Source: Bacillus sp. SD075
GTDB lineage: Bacteria; Bacillota; Bacilli; Bacillales; DSM-1321
Direction: 5' to 3'
DNA: 35,663 bases
Assembly: GCF_017355165.1 (NCBI RefSeq)
Contig: NZ_JADILK010000045.1
Span: 1-35,663 of the forward strand
The stretch's first letter is position 1. Each line of letters starts with the position of its first letter. The position numbers and the translations under genes are program-made. Shown in pieces: positions 14,831 through 23,224 of this stretch. The notes below the pieces were generated by a model that worked only from the letters and a program-made list of their open reading frames with translations, was not told the DNA's origin and ran no database searches.

Positions 14831-15829
14831 ATGACAAGAGAAAAAAGATTAATACCTTACAAAGTTCTTGAAGTAATGGAAACGGTGAAAGAGAAGATAC
14901 CTGAGGGTGTCGAGCTTGTGAAAGCACCGGCAATTTGGGAAAAAAGCAATTATGGTGAGGGCGTGGTAGTTGCCGTCATCGATACCGGTATTGACAAAGG
15001 ACATCCAGACCTCAAGGAAAGAATCATTGGTGGGAAGGATTTTACCAATACCGGGGATTATCAAGATGATAACGGACATGGAACACATGTTAGCGGTACG
15101 GTTGTGGCTGCCATTAATAATGCTGGTGTAGTGGGAGTGGCTCCGAAAGCAAGCATATTAGCGTTAAAAGCCCTAAATGGTCAAGGACAAGGAGAAATAG
15201 ATTGGATTAATGGAGCGCTGGAGTATGCAATCAATTGGCGGGGACCTAATGAAGAAAAGGTTTCGGTTATTTCACTTTCTCTTGGCGGACCTCCGGATGA
15301 GGCTGAACACAAACTCATTCAAAGGGCCCTTCAGAACGATATTCTTGTTGTCTGCGCAGCTGGAAATAGTGGTGATGGGCGTGAAGAAACGGATGAATTG
15401 GATTATCCAGGAGCATATCCCGAGGTAGTGGAAGTCGGAGCTGTGGACTTAAGCAGAAATTTAGCGGATTTTTCAAATACAAATGATGAAATTGACTTGG
15501 TGGCGCCAGGAGTTGATATTCTCTCTACGTATCCAGGAAATAAATATGCCAGGTTGAGCGGAACGTCAATGGCTACGCCTCATGTAAGCGGTGCAGCAGC
15601 TCTCTTGAAAGTGATTGCTGAAAAGGAATTTGACCGCCTTTTAACTGAAGCGGAATTATATGCTCAGCTGGTGAAAAGTACGGAAGATCTGGGAATAAGC
15701 AAAAAAGCCCAGGGAAATGGACTGCTTAATTTAACGATAGCGGAACAAAGATCTGAAAAATCGATTAAGATTACTATAGAATCAGAAAACCTTCGGTTAC
15801 CGAGTAAATCGGTGGTTATGGAATACTAG
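14831..15829 (+). CDS. ispA: Intracellular serine protease (subtilisin family S8)
   Basis: A 332-residue intracellular subtilisin. It has no signal peptide but carries the LIPY motif (residues 7-10) of the short inhibitory N-terminal extension that blocks the active site until cleaved. The catalytic triad is D51 (VVAVIDTGID), H83 (NGHGTHVSG) and S246 (SGTSMATPH), with the oxyanion asparagine in AAGNSGDG. The family degrades cytoplasmic proteins in stationary phase and sporulation. The start is ATG 14831, 7 bases after GGAAGGGG; an in-frame TTG at 14807 would place that ribosome binding site inside the gene. The upstream region has LexA-like and CodY-like sites, both tentative. It is monocistronic and convergent with ycnI. 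Confidence 0.95.
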   Translation: MTREKRLIPYKVLEVMETVKEKIPEGVELVKAPAIWEKSNYGEGVVVAVIDTGIDKGHPDLKERIIGGKDFTNTGDYQDDNGHGTHVSGTVVAAINNAGVVGVAPKASILALKALNGQGQGEIDWINGALEYAINWRGPNEEKVSVISLSLGGPPDEAEHKLIQRALQNDILVVCAAGNSGDGREETDELDYPGAYPEVVEVGAVDLSRNLADFSNTNDEIDLVAPGVDILSTYPGNKYARLSGTSMATPHVSGAAALLKVIAEKEFDRLLTEAELYAQLVKSTEDLGISKKAQGNGLLNLTIAEQRSEKSIKITIESENLRLPSKSVVMEY

Positions 15830-15835
15830 AAGAGA

Positions 15836-15870
15836 AAAAGGTGCCTCAAGTAATTTGGGGGCACCTTCCA
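15836..15870. terminator. Shared terminator between ispA and ycnI
   Basis: AAGGTGCCTC (15838-15847) pairs with GGGGCACCTT (15858-15867). On the minus strand the stem is followed by CTTTTTCTC, so it fits best as the ycnJ-ycnI terminator. On the plus strand the T run is poor, but the hairpin probably also stops ispA transcripts. Confidence 0.75.
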
Positions 15871-15876
15871 TAATGA

Positions 15877-16539
15877 TTATTTTTTAGTTTTCCTTAAAGC
15901 CGCAAAAAGCGCTACAATGGACAGAATTAGTGAAATGACAGCCAGAGTGATGATCAGCGTTTGATTGTTATCACTTTCTGTTGTTGCTGAATCCTTTGAA
16001 TTGTCAGTTGGCGTGGAATCATTAGTGTCAGCTTCATCTTTGTGACCATGGTCCGCAGCTTCTGCATCAGACTTGGGCGTAACGGTGATTTCCGTTACAG
16101 AATGCGGTAGGTCTGAGCCTTCATCACCGCTCCATTCAACAATTTCACCATCTTCGTAATATTGAAATGCATCCCAGGCAACTTTCGTTTCTTCTTTGGG
16201 GTTTTGTGCTACGAAAGAGAATTGCTGGAATTGTCCAGCAGCTATTCCTTCATCAGTTACTGCCCAAGTTACCGTTTTTACATGGCCATCTTGGTCACCT
16301 TCCGTTGTTACTTTCCATCCCGGTACAGGCTGATAGCTTTCAAAAGTAACCCCTTCAGGTACTTTTAAAGTCACCTTTGTAGTGGCAGTTTCTTTTTCTA
16401 CAGGTACTTTGAGTGTATAAGTTTCCCAGGCCTCAGGTGCAGATGAACTAGGCTTGACCGTAACGTGAGCATATGCTGAACCGGAAAAAATGAATAATGC
16501 AGCAAATGTGAAAATAAGTAGTTTTGAAAAGTTTTTCAT
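15877..16539 (-). CDS. ycnI: YcnI copper-binding membrane-anchored protein
   Basis: A 220-residue exported protein of the YcnI/DUF1775 family. The signal peptide ends at SAYA, leaving His as the first mature residue (HVTVKPSSS), which binds copper in the family. The DUF1775 beta-sandwich (about 25-150) contains VPGWKV and the conserved VEWSG tryptophan. A histidine- and aspartate-rich linker (DHGHKDEADTNDS) and one C-terminal membrane helix (about 194-214) follow. It should sit on the outer face of the membrane and hand copper to, or scavenge it with, YcnJ. It lies 17 bases after ycnJ, in the order ycnJ-ycnI as in B. subtilis, but no ycnK repressor gene is present. The ATG follows AGGAGG. Confidence 0.93.
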   Translation of the reverse strand: MKNFSKLLIFTFAALFIFSGSAYAHVTVKPSSSAPEAWETYTLKVPVEKETATTKVTLKVPEGVTFESYQPVPGWKVTTEGDQDGHVKTVTWAVTDEGIAAGQFQQFSFVAQNPKEETKVAWDAFQYYEDGEIVEWSGDEGSDLPHSVTEITVTPKSDAEAADHGHKDEADTNDSTPTDNSKDSATTESDNNQTLIITLAVISLILSIVALFAALRKTKK

Positions 16540-16556
16540 TGTATAAATCCCTCCTG

Positions 16557-18191
16557 TTATGAATTCCCTATGAATATTATAAAATCAGCATTGATTGAAT
16601 CCAAGCTTTCAGTTAATCCGTGAACATGGATATTCCACTTTCCTGGCATGGTCAATATAGACTTTGATGTAAATGTACCAGTGTTTTTCTCCTTCATCTG
16701 CAGCTTTAATTCACTGCGTGGTGAATCTAATGGCTGCATCGTGATCGTAAGCTGCTCTATTTCAGCAATTGGCTCACCTTTATTGGAAAGATTTACTTGA
16801 ATCAGGTTATCCCCTACTTCATTGGGAGTCACCCTTAATGTAACCTCATTATTTTCTTCAGTCCGTATCGTCTTTTCAATGGGCCCGGGAGAAGACATGG
16901 CAGTTTGGACATTTGTCAATAGAGCTGCAACGAGAAGAATGACGATTCCTAACCCAAACTCCATTCCCACACTATAACCAAGTTTTTTGGTTTGCTTTTT
17001 CCCCCTGAGAAAATGAATGCCTCCTAAAACGACCATGATTAACATGAGACCGATTTTCGCTAGTAACAATTGACCGTATGTTGTGTTAAACAATGAATGG
17101 ATAGTCGGTACATGCTGTAAACTGCTATATATCCCACTAACAACCAGTATGAGTACAAACAGAAATGCCCATTTGGAAAACTTTTGAATGATCGACCAGT
17201 AAAATGTTTTCTTATCCTCTTGGACTGCCTGCCGATCAGCAAGCCCAGGCAAAATCACCAATAAGGACATAAGGCCGCCGATCCATAAAGCCGTGGACAA
17301 TAAATGAAGGAAATCCATCAAAACGGCCAGAACCTGATTAGGAACGGCTGCTGTATGTCCAGTGAAAGCCTTACAAATCATCAAGCTGGCAATTATGATG
17401 AAAGAAAGGAAAGGTAGTGATTTATTCAGAGAGTTCTCAAGCATGAAATAAAGCACTAAAAATAGAAGGAGCATGATTAGAACTTCAATGATCCAGACCG
17501 TGCCATAGTTTGTAGCATTCAATACTTCTTTTATATACCCCACTTTAAATGCATCGGTCCAACCTACTCCAGCATCAATCGTAACTTTTAAAGGCAGACT
17601 GCAGAAGATGGAAAATGCTAAACCCGCATATGAAAGCCAAAGGTATAGACGGATTCTTCTGCTGGCTTCAAAAAGCCGAGAATCCTTCATTAACGATAAT
17701 CTGAAAAAAAGAACTCCGGTTAGGGCAGCAAAGCATATGTATTGAAGACTTTGCAGGATAACATTGATGGAATTCGGAAAACTTGCATTCACTTTGGAAT
17801 TATCTTGGTCTGAAAGTCTAGCTGAATCTCCGAATTGAAAGGGAATGGTTCCTTCAATGGGATGGCCATCACTTGAAATCACTCTCCATTTAATGTAGTA
17901 AATCCCTTCATTGATAGTGCCTCTCCACTTAGCTTCCAGTATTTTATCACTTTGTGCCGAGATTGTACTGTCTTGAATTTGAATTTTGTCCCCATCTTGG
18001 CTGAATACCTCAAGCGAATGGAAAGCTGGTTGTATATTCTCGCTGAATTGAATGCTGATCTTTTCAGGAAGAGTATCCAACGCTTCATTCGGACTAGGAT
18101 TAGAGCTTATTACTGTAGCATGACCAAAAGTCATTGTCGGGCATATAAACAAACTGAACAGGCTGACTACCAGCCATAAATATTTTTTCAT
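16557..18191 (-). CDS. ycnJ: YcnJ copper import protein (CopC-CopD fusion)
   Basis: A 544-residue fusion. The signal peptide ends TFG, leaving HATVISSNPSPNE with the copper-binding N-terminal His. A CopC domain (about 23-120) with SSDGHPIEG follows, then a CopD membrane domain with about eight helices (about 150-425) including FTGHTAAVP and DFLHLLSTALWIGG. The C-terminal extracytoplasmic YtkA-like beta domain (about 440-540) ends VHGLTESLDSINADFIIF. The B. subtilis homologue takes up copper under limitation. The gene leads the ycnJ-ycnI operon. The ribosome binding site is modest (AAAGGATGATGG, long spacing). I saw no CsoR-type operator upstream, and the YcnK repressor gene is not beside it, so regulation here is unknown. 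Confidence 0.93.
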   Translation of the reverse strand: MKKYLWLVVSLFSLFICPTMTFGHATVISSNPSPNEALDTLPEKISIQFSENIQPAFHSLEVFSQDGDKIQIQDSTISAQSDKILEAKWRGTINEGIYYIKWRVISSDGHPIEGTIPFQFGDSARLSDQDNSKVNASFPNSINVILQSLQYICFAALTGVLFFRLSLMKDSRLFEASRRIRLYLWLSYAGLAFSIFCSLPLKVTIDAGVGWTDAFKVGYIKEVLNATNYGTVWIIEVLIMLLLFLVLYFMLENSLNKSLPFLSFIIIASLMICKAFTGHTAAVPNQVLAVLMDFLHLLSTALWIGGLMSLLVILPGLADRQAVQEDKKTFYWSIIQKFSKWAFLFVLILVVSGIYSSLQHVPTIHSLFNTTYGQLLLAKIGLMLIMVVLGGIHFLRGKKQTKKLGYSVGMEFGLGIVILLVAALLTNVQTAMSSPGPIEKTIRTEENNEVTLRVTPNEVGDNLIQVNLSNKGEPIAEIEQLTITMQPLDSPRSELKLQMKEKNTGTFTSKSILTMPGKWNIHVHGLTESLDSINADFIIFIGNS

Positions 18192-18503
18192 CTTGGTGTG
18201 CCATCATCCTTTCATCAGATTGTAAGCTCATTATAAAAGGAAAATGTGAAAAAACAGTGAAAATAAATTAGTTATCTAAAGGCAGTTTGAGAGGTTTGCT
18301 AGAAATGTGATAACAAAGGTTATATGCCTTCCTATCTCCATTATAGCCATAAATATTGGTTTGGAATGCCACTTTGCAGAAAGTTGTTGACGATAGAATC
18401 AATAGGTATCCTCCTGTTGGTATAAACCCCATTAAGAAATAATTAAGGTTCTTTTGGTAACCTGGCCCTATTATGTTTTCAGGAAATATAGGAGGGATAG
18501 GCT
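18192..18503. other. Divergent intergenic region between ycnJ and the cadherin-like gene
   Basis: These 312 bases separate divergent genes and should hold promoters for both. TTGACG (18387-18392) is present but has no -10 at the right distance, and TATAAA at 18421 has no matching -35. No hairpin, repeat or coding frame stood out. Confidence 0.5.
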
Positions 18504-19940
18504 TTGCTGAAGAAGGGATTAAAAGAAACAAGCGTGAAGGTAATCTTGGTTGGTACCCTTGTGGGAATGGGAACATCCACTTATGTGCCCGTGGCAGGGG
18601 CTGTGGAAGGCACATCCGTCATTCAAGAAGAGGTACAAACGGTAAATAGCCTTTCAAGGCTAGAAATAGAGGGTATAGCACTGAATCAAAAATTTTCAGA
18701 AGATGTACACGACTATATTGCAGAAGTGGGAAATGATGTGAAAAAGATCACCTTGCTTGCAGGAAGTCCTAACGAGAATGCAGCCATATATGTGAATGGT
18801 ATCAAAATGACAGATGGCAAAGTGAAGGATTTAACTCTTCAAACTGGCATGAATACGTTTGAAATCATCGTCAGCGATGGGGAAAATGAAACGGTTGCCT
18901 ATACTCTCAAGGTCGAAAAACATGAAAGTGATGATAACCTTTTAACATCGATTGGATTATCAAAAGGAGCCTTAACATTCAATTCTAAAATGACAGCTTA
19001 TAATGCTTCTGTTGAAAATGAAGTGCAGTCCGTTACGGTAACACCGACACTGAGTGACAGTACCGCAATTGTAAAGGTGGATGGAAAGGATGCAACCAGT
19101 GCTGGTGTAAAGGTTACCCTTCCAGTCGGAAAGAAAACGGTGAAGATTATCGTTACAGCAGAAAATGGAGATGAAAAAACATATACGCTTACGATTACGC
19201 GGGCAGCGGCCAAGGACACCGAAACGAAAGATGCCCCTAAAGAGGGTGAAGTACAAAAGGAGCCTTCAACAGAAACAAGTAAAGCTCAACCTTCATCCGA
19301 AAAGGGGAATAAATCGTCTTTAACATCAGCGGAATCCTCCAATAATCTGAAACCAACCAGCGGTGTCAGCCAAGTAACGAAAGCACAGCAACTTGAAAGT
19401 ATTCCAATACAAGAACCAAAAACGGATTCTAAAGTGAAGGTAGCGTCAGCAGATCCTTTAGGCGAGGAAGGCGAAAATGCACCAGTGTTGAACAATATGA
19501 CTGTATCCTCCGGAGTATGGAACAAATCTTTTGAATCTAATGAGCATACCTATCATATCAAGGTCGATAATGATGTTTCTTCAGTCGAAATGAGTGCAAC
19601 AACAAATGCCAATGGAGCGACGATTGAATATGACGGTGAGAGCAGTAAAGAAGTGAAGATCAAGGATAAAGCGAAGACGGCCATTTCCGTTACCGTTTCA
19701 AAGGATGGGGAGCGCCGTACTTACGTCCTTGTTTTCGAAAAGGATATGGATGAGGAAGAAACCGTGGATGATGTCAATACAAAAGAGGCAGAAGTTGAGG
19801 CAACGCAAATGAGCATATCTGGCAAGACGGAGAGTGATACATCCAATAATACGGGAGGGCAGGTTAATGGGAAACAGCCTGTTGAGACCGTGTCATTCTT
19901 GGGAAATATAAAGGATTTCTTCATCTCCCTGTTTAAATAG
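18504..19940 (+). CDS. Secreted protein with cadherin-like beta-sandwich domains
   Basis: The 478-residue exported protein has a signal-like start (VKVILVGTLVGMGTSTYVPVAGAVE) and three copies of a cadherin-like beta-sandwich domain (PF12733 type). They span about 48-117 (NSLSRLEIEGIALNQKFS to VAYTLKVEK), 122-212 (LLTSIGLSKGALTFNSKMTAY to KTYTLTITR) and 325-412 (VLNNMTVSSGVWNKSF to RTYVLVFEK). Each ends in the typical Y-x-L-x-[VIF] strand. A low-complexity linker rich in E, S, T and K separates domains 2 and 3. The end, ETVSFLGNIKDFFISLFK, is an amphipathic helix that may bind membrane. Such domains serve surface binding or polysaccharide contact; the ligand is unknown. It starts at TTG 18504, 7 bases after GGAGGG. 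No wall-sorting motif is present. Confidence 0.85.
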   Translation: MLKKGLKETSVKVILVGTLVGMGTSTYVPVAGAVEGTSVIQEEVQTVNSLSRLEIEGIALNQKFSEDVHDYIAEVGNDVKKITLLAGSPNENAAIYVNGIKMTDGKVKDLTLQTGMNTFEIIVSDGENETVAYTLKVEKHESDDNLLTSIGLSKGALTFNSKMTAYNASVENEVQSVTVTPTLSDSTAIVKVDGKDATSAGVKVTLPVGKKTVKIIVTAENGDEKTYTLTITRAAAKDTETKDAPKEGEVQKEPSTETSKAQPSSEKGNKSSLTSAESSNNLKPTSGVSQVTKAQQLESIPIQEPKTDSKVKVASADPLGEEGENAPVLNNMTVSSGVWNKSFESNEHTYHIKVDNDVSSVEMSATTNANGATIEYDGESSKEVKIKDKAKTAISVTVSKDGERRTYVLVFEKDMDEEETVDDVNTKEAEVEATQMSISGKTESDTSNNTGGQVNGKQPVETVSFLGNIKDFFISLFK

Positions 19941-19958
19941 GGATGGCCCTGAATCATG

Positions 19959-19987
19959 CAAAAAAGGGACAAGGCTTAGGCTTGTCC
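19959..19987 (-). terminator. Terminator of the histidine kinase gene
   Basis: GGACAAG (19967-19973) pairs with CTTGTCC (19981-19987) around GCTTAGG. On the minus strand the stem is followed by CCTTTTTTGC. Confidence 0.85.
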
Positions 19988-19993
19988 TCAGAT

Positions 19994-21625
19994 TTATATG
20001 TTTATGGGCAAAATGATTTGGACTTCGGTGCCATGATTTAGTTCGCTGTTAAAGCGGACCTTTCCCCGGTGCGCTTCTATGATTCGGCAACTGACTGTCA
20101 GTCCTAATCCGGTTCCTTTTTCTTTAGAAGAATAGAAAGGCTCTCCAAGATGCTTTATCCGTTTTTTTTCAATTCCGCTTCCATTATCTTTAATGGTGAT
20201 GGAAAGGTTATTGTTCATGCGTTCTAAATCAATCCAAATGTGATCGGCGGATGCCTCCATTGAATTCTTGAGCATGTTTATGAATACTTGTTTTAATTGG
20301 TTTCCCTCACATAATAGAAGCGGTATTTCGTTTTTAACAGATATTGATATTTGGGTGGGGTACGAGTCCGCCTCTGGTTTCAACAAGGTTTTGACATCAT
20401 TCATCAGGTCGATGATTTGATGTTTGCTGAATGGAAGTTCCTGTGGTTTCGCCAGAACGAGTAACTCGCTTACAATAAGATTGATCCGGTCCAATTCACT
20501 TAACATGATCGTGTAGTATTGTTCATTGGGATGGTCGCTCTTTTTAAGCAGTTGTACGAAACCTTTTAAAGAAGTCAGCGGGTTTCGTACCTCGTGGGCT
20601 ACACTTGCAGCAAGTTCGCCGACTATCGACAATTTTTCGGTTCTTCTTAAGCGTGCTTCGGTTTCTCGAATTTGAGTGACTTCTTTAGCATAAGTTATGA
20701 TTCCGACCAAATCCTCGCCCACCATCATCGGGACAAACGAACAAGAAAGTAAGATGGACTTCCCGTACTTCGTCAGGAATTCTATATCTTTCCCTTTTTT
20801 GATCCCCTTTTGGTTTTCCATGACAAATTGGCAAGATGTACGGATCAATTCCGCGTCTTCTGCTGAAAAGTTCAAATTAATGAATGAGGCGCCGTGTATT
20901 TCTTCCTGTTGAAAGCCTGTTACCGTTTCAAACCTTGGATTTACGGTCGTGATCACGCCGTTTAAATCAAGCATCAGCATCGGATAAGGGTTATGTTCAA
21001 ACAATGATTTATAGCGTTGTTCACTATCGAATAATTGACTCTCCGCGACAACCCTTTCAGAAATATCCCTGCCAATGACGACTAAGCCTTTTCGTGAACC
21101 ATCCTCATTGAACAGGGGAACTTTAATCGTATCAAAGGTCTTGTGATTGCCATCAGGAAGAGGGATGATTTCTTCACACCTTGTGATTTCCCCTTTTACC
21201 CACGTTTCTTCATCGGAAACTTCACAATAGATCAACGACTCTTTATAAAATTCGGAGTATTCTGCGAGCTCGCTGTCCCTTTTTCCCTTATAATCTACAT
21301 GCTCCAATTGAAATAATTGCAGCCCGAAGGTATTGGATTCAAGCCATCGGCCGTCACCATCCTTGAAGTTAACGAAATCCACCATTGAATTGATGAGTGT
21401 ACGCCGACGTTGTTCCGCTTCTTTTAATCGTTTGAATTCTTCCCTTTTAGCTAAATAAAGATATAAGATCAAGCCTATTGATAAAAGGAAAATAAAGCCT
21501 TCCGCTCTTTGAAGTTGAACGAAGACCTCTTTGTTTTGGATATTTGTAGTTAAAAAATAGTCAAACACGACTAGTGTAAGAATCCCGGATAGGATATATA
21601 TTGCTAAGATGGAGCGTTTGGACAT
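19994..21625 (-). CDS. Membrane PAS histidine kinase, KinA/KinE-like sporulation kinase
   Basis: A 543-residue sensor kinase with two membrane helices (about 7-27 and 42-59). Two PAS domains follow (about 75-195, with DFVNFKDGDGRWLESN and GLVVIGRDISER, and about 200-320, with YKSLFEHNPYPMLMLDLNGVI). The HisKA domain has phosphorylated H344 (ASVAHEVRNPLTSLKGF), and the HATPase domain carries N box NMLKNSMEA, G1 DNGSGI and G2 GTGLGL. The SVAHEVRNPLTSLKGF H-box is the type found in B. subtilis sporulation kinases that feed the Spo0F-Spo0B-Spo0A phosphorelay. No response regulator is adjacent, which fits an orphan phosphorelay kinase. The ATG follows AGGGAGA. It is a single gene with its own terminator. 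The signal and exact Kin orthologue cannot be decided from sequence alone. Confidence 0.9.
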   Translation of the reverse strand: MSKRSILAIYILSGILTLVVFDYFLTTNIQNKEVFVQLQRAEGFIFLLSIGLILYLYLAKREEFKRLKEAEQRRRTLINSMVDFVNFKDGDGRWLESNTFGLQLFQLEHVDYKGKRDSELAEYSEFYKESLIYCEVSDEETWVKGEITRCEEIIPLPDGNHKTFDTIKVPLFNEDGSRKGLVVIGRDISERVVAESQLFDSEQRYKSLFEHNPYPMLMLDLNGVITTVNPRFETVTGFQQEEIHGASFINLNFSAEDAELIRTSCQFVMENQKGIKKGKDIEFLTKYGKSILLSCSFVPMMVGEDLVGIITYAKEVTQIRETEARLRRTEKLSIVGELAASVAHEVRNPLTSLKGFVQLLKKSDHPNEQYYTIMLSELDRINLIVSELLVLAKPQELPFSKHQIIDLMNDVKTLLKPEADSYPTQISISVKNEIPLLLCEGNQLKQVFINMLKNSMEASADHIWIDLERMNNNLSITIKDNGSGIEKKRIKHLGEPFYSSKEKGTGLGLTVSCRIIEAHRGKVRFNSELNHGTEVQIILPINI

Positions 21626-21716
21626 GGAGATTCTCCCTGATTTTAAGACATTTCGAAGGTAAAATTACATACACATTTTAACAAACTATTCGAAAAAAAT
21701 ATATGCAGAATCCTAA

Positions 21717-21753
21717 ATAAAAAAACAGGGGCCCATGAGGTCACCTGTTTTTT
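21717..21753 (-). terminator. Terminator overlapping the end of the TVP38-family gene
   Basis: AAAAACAGG (from 21721) pairs with CCTGTTTTT (from 21744). The right arm lies inside the last codons of the minus-strand gene. T tracts flank both sides, so it may work in both directions. Confidence 0.75.
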
Positions 21754-22397
21754 CTGAAGAAGGTTAGTTTCTTCTTCTTTTTTGCACGCTTATAGATTAT
21801 GAAGAATAGTAAGGAGAGGAGTGCGAGAGCAGCTAGCGTATATTGGTTCATTTCAACAGATAGCAGTCCATAGGGAATCAGCGATAGGAAGAAAAAGTAA
21901 ATAAGATTTCCAAGTGCCGTCGCTAATAAAAAATCCTTGAAAGGGACGGTGCTGACTCCAGCTGCCAAGTTAATTAAGCTTGTTGGGATAAGCGGGAAAA
22001 TCCTGCCTGTAAAAATGTACATGAAGCCATGCTCCACAACAGTTTCTTGCCATTTTTCGCCAATCTTCTTTAAGAGAAGATCCTGAAACCAGTTTCTTGC
22101 TGCATAAAAAATAAACCCTGAGGCAACAACACTTGTAAACCAACTCCATAGATAACCATATATGAATCCGAATATCGTGACATTGATAGTCAGGAGTAAA
22201 ATTAAGGGGATGATTGTAAAAGAATTTTGTACAAACATCAGTACGAATGTCACAATAAATGTAAGCAATAGGTTTTCCTTCAATATGACAATAACAGAAT
22301 CCAGATCACTTTTCCAAACCAAAGTGAACAACTCTGCATTAAAGTAAATAAATATTGCGATTACCAGTAGACCAATTATGGTCAAGACTTTTTTCAA
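21741..22397 (-). CDS. TVP38/TMEM64 (DedA-superfamily) membrane protein
   Basis: A 218-residue membrane protein with about five or six helices and a basic C-terminal tail (YKRAKKKKKLTFFRKNR). The family signature is clear in the middle: SFTIIPLILLLTINVTIFG, then the conserved FTGRIFPLIPTSLINLAAGVSTVPFKDFLLAT loop-helix segment with its GR..P..P motif. TVP38/DedA proteins are linked to lipid scrambling and membrane homeostasis. B. subtilis YtxB and YdjX are relatives, and I cannot say which is the orthologue. It lies in its own transcription unit between the kinase and queT, with a terminator at its end. The start ATG 22397 follows GGTGACC, a mediocre ribosome binding site. Confidence 0.88.
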   Translation of the reverse strand: MKKVLTIIGLLVIAIFIYFNAELFTLVWKSDLDSVIVILKENLLLTFIVTFVLMFVQNSFTIIPLILLLTINVTIFGFIYGYLWSWFTSVVASGFIFYAARNWFQDLLLKKIGEKWQETVVEHGFMYIFTGRIFPLIPTSLINLAAGVSTVPFKDFLLATALGNLIYFFFLSLIPYGLLSVEMNQYTLAALALLSLLFFIIYKRAKKKKKLTFFRKNR

Positions 22398-22448
22398 AGG
22401 GTCACCACCATTCTTACTAATAGTTTAGCATTTTCGGGTTCATTGGTG

Positions 22449-22484
22449 AAAAAAAGAGCTGCCGCATATGCAGACAGCCCTTTT
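22449..22484 (-). terminator. Terminator of queT
   Basis: On the minus strand GGGCTGTCTGC and GCGGCAGCTC pair with one bulge, closing an ATAT loop, and are followed by seven T residues (complement of 22449-22455). Confidence 0.85.
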
Positions 22485-22517
22485 CCATTATAGTGGGTTA
22501 ACGACGCGAAGATTCCT

Positions 22518-23003
22518 TTAAAGCCACTTTTCAAACTTAATTCTTTTGTTCATTCCATAAATGATTGGCGCACCAATCAGAAGAACAACGAACTCACCGA
22601 CAGCCGTAGTCATCCAGCTTAGCCAGAATGGCAAGCCAAAAGCAAGGTTCAGTTCAATTGCAATTAAAAACATTGTGAACGTGAAAAAGATAATCGTGGC
22701 AATCATCCGTCCTTTAATGCTTTTTATGAACCGAGAAACAAAAATGACAAGCAATAAAGCTAGCAGGGATTGCCCCACCCCAAAAATCAAATCATACGGA
22801 ACCATCGGAGAAAAGAGCAGATTCGATATGAAAACTCCGCCGACGATACCGTAGATATACTTTTTATTGAATACAATCAGATGATTCAACATTTCCGGTA
22901 CACGAAATTGGAACATCTCAAAAGCTATTGGTTTAAATACCAATGAGACCGCCACATATAAGGCAGCCAATAACCCGTTTATCACGAGTGTACGAACATT
23001 CAT
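22518..23003 (-). CDS. queT: QueT, queuosine precursor (preQ1) ECF transporter S component
   Basis: The 161-residue protein is a QueT-family substrate-binding subunit of an energy-coupling factor transporter, which brings preQ1 or a related precursor of the tRNA base queuosine into the cell using shared EcfA/A'/T subunits coded elsewhere. It has about five helices. The N-terminal signature INGLLAALYVAVSLVFKPIAFEMFQFRVPE and NHLIVFNKKYIYGIVGGVFISN match the family. The assignment is strengthened by a preQ1-I riboswitch directly upstream, whose 3' end contains the gene's ribosome binding site (AGGGAGAG, then TAAA and ATG). Uptake should therefore be switched off when preQ1 is plentiful. Monocistronic. 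Confidence 0.94.
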   Translation of the reverse strand: MNVRTLVINGLLAALYVAVSLVFKPIAFEMFQFRVPEMLNHLIVFNKKYIYGIVGGVFISNLLFSPMVPYDLIFGVGQSLLALLLVIFVSRFIKSIKGRMIATIIFFTFTMFLIAIELNLAFGLPFWLSWMTTAVGEFVVLLIGAPIIYGMNKRIKFEKWL

Positions 23004-23011
23004 TTTACTCT

Positions 23012-23050
23012 CTCCCTAGTTTTTTATCGTGGGATGGTTACGAACCACGT
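23012..23050 (-). promoter_or_regulatory. PreQ1-I riboswitch controlling queT
   Basis: Read on the minus strand from 23050, a CGTGG/CCACG stem (P1) encloses the loop TTCGTAACCATC. The A-rich tail ATAAAAAACTAGGGAG follows, the hallmark of class I preQ1 aptamers (AAAAAACTARGGAG). The tail folds back into the loop to form a pseudoknot when preQ1 is bound. The AGGGAGAG at its end is also the queT ribosome binding site, so control of translation initiation is the likely mode. No separate terminator hairpin is seen between aptamer and gene. Confidence 0.9.
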
Positions 23051-23224
23051 TTAGGCGTTTATCCGATGATTAATAGTATCCCATGTAAGCTTGTTTCGTC
23101 AATTTGTAAAGAATGGTTTTAATTTAAAAGATTCCAAGCAGGAGAAGTAGCCCAATAGGATTTTGATTTATTATAATGGAGGATGATATTATTTCAATAT
23201 GTACTTCAAAGGAGTGAATATTTA

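Noticed and set aside
18268..18615. 115-codon minus-strand frame before ycnJ
   Set aside because: It overlaps the start of the cadherin-like gene antisense, is proline-rich and random in look, and lacks a ribosome binding site.
23029..23062. LexA-like CGAAC..CGTTT near the queT riboswitch
   Set aside because: The half-sites are one base too close and the sequence is explained by the P1 stem and loop of the preQ1 aptamer.
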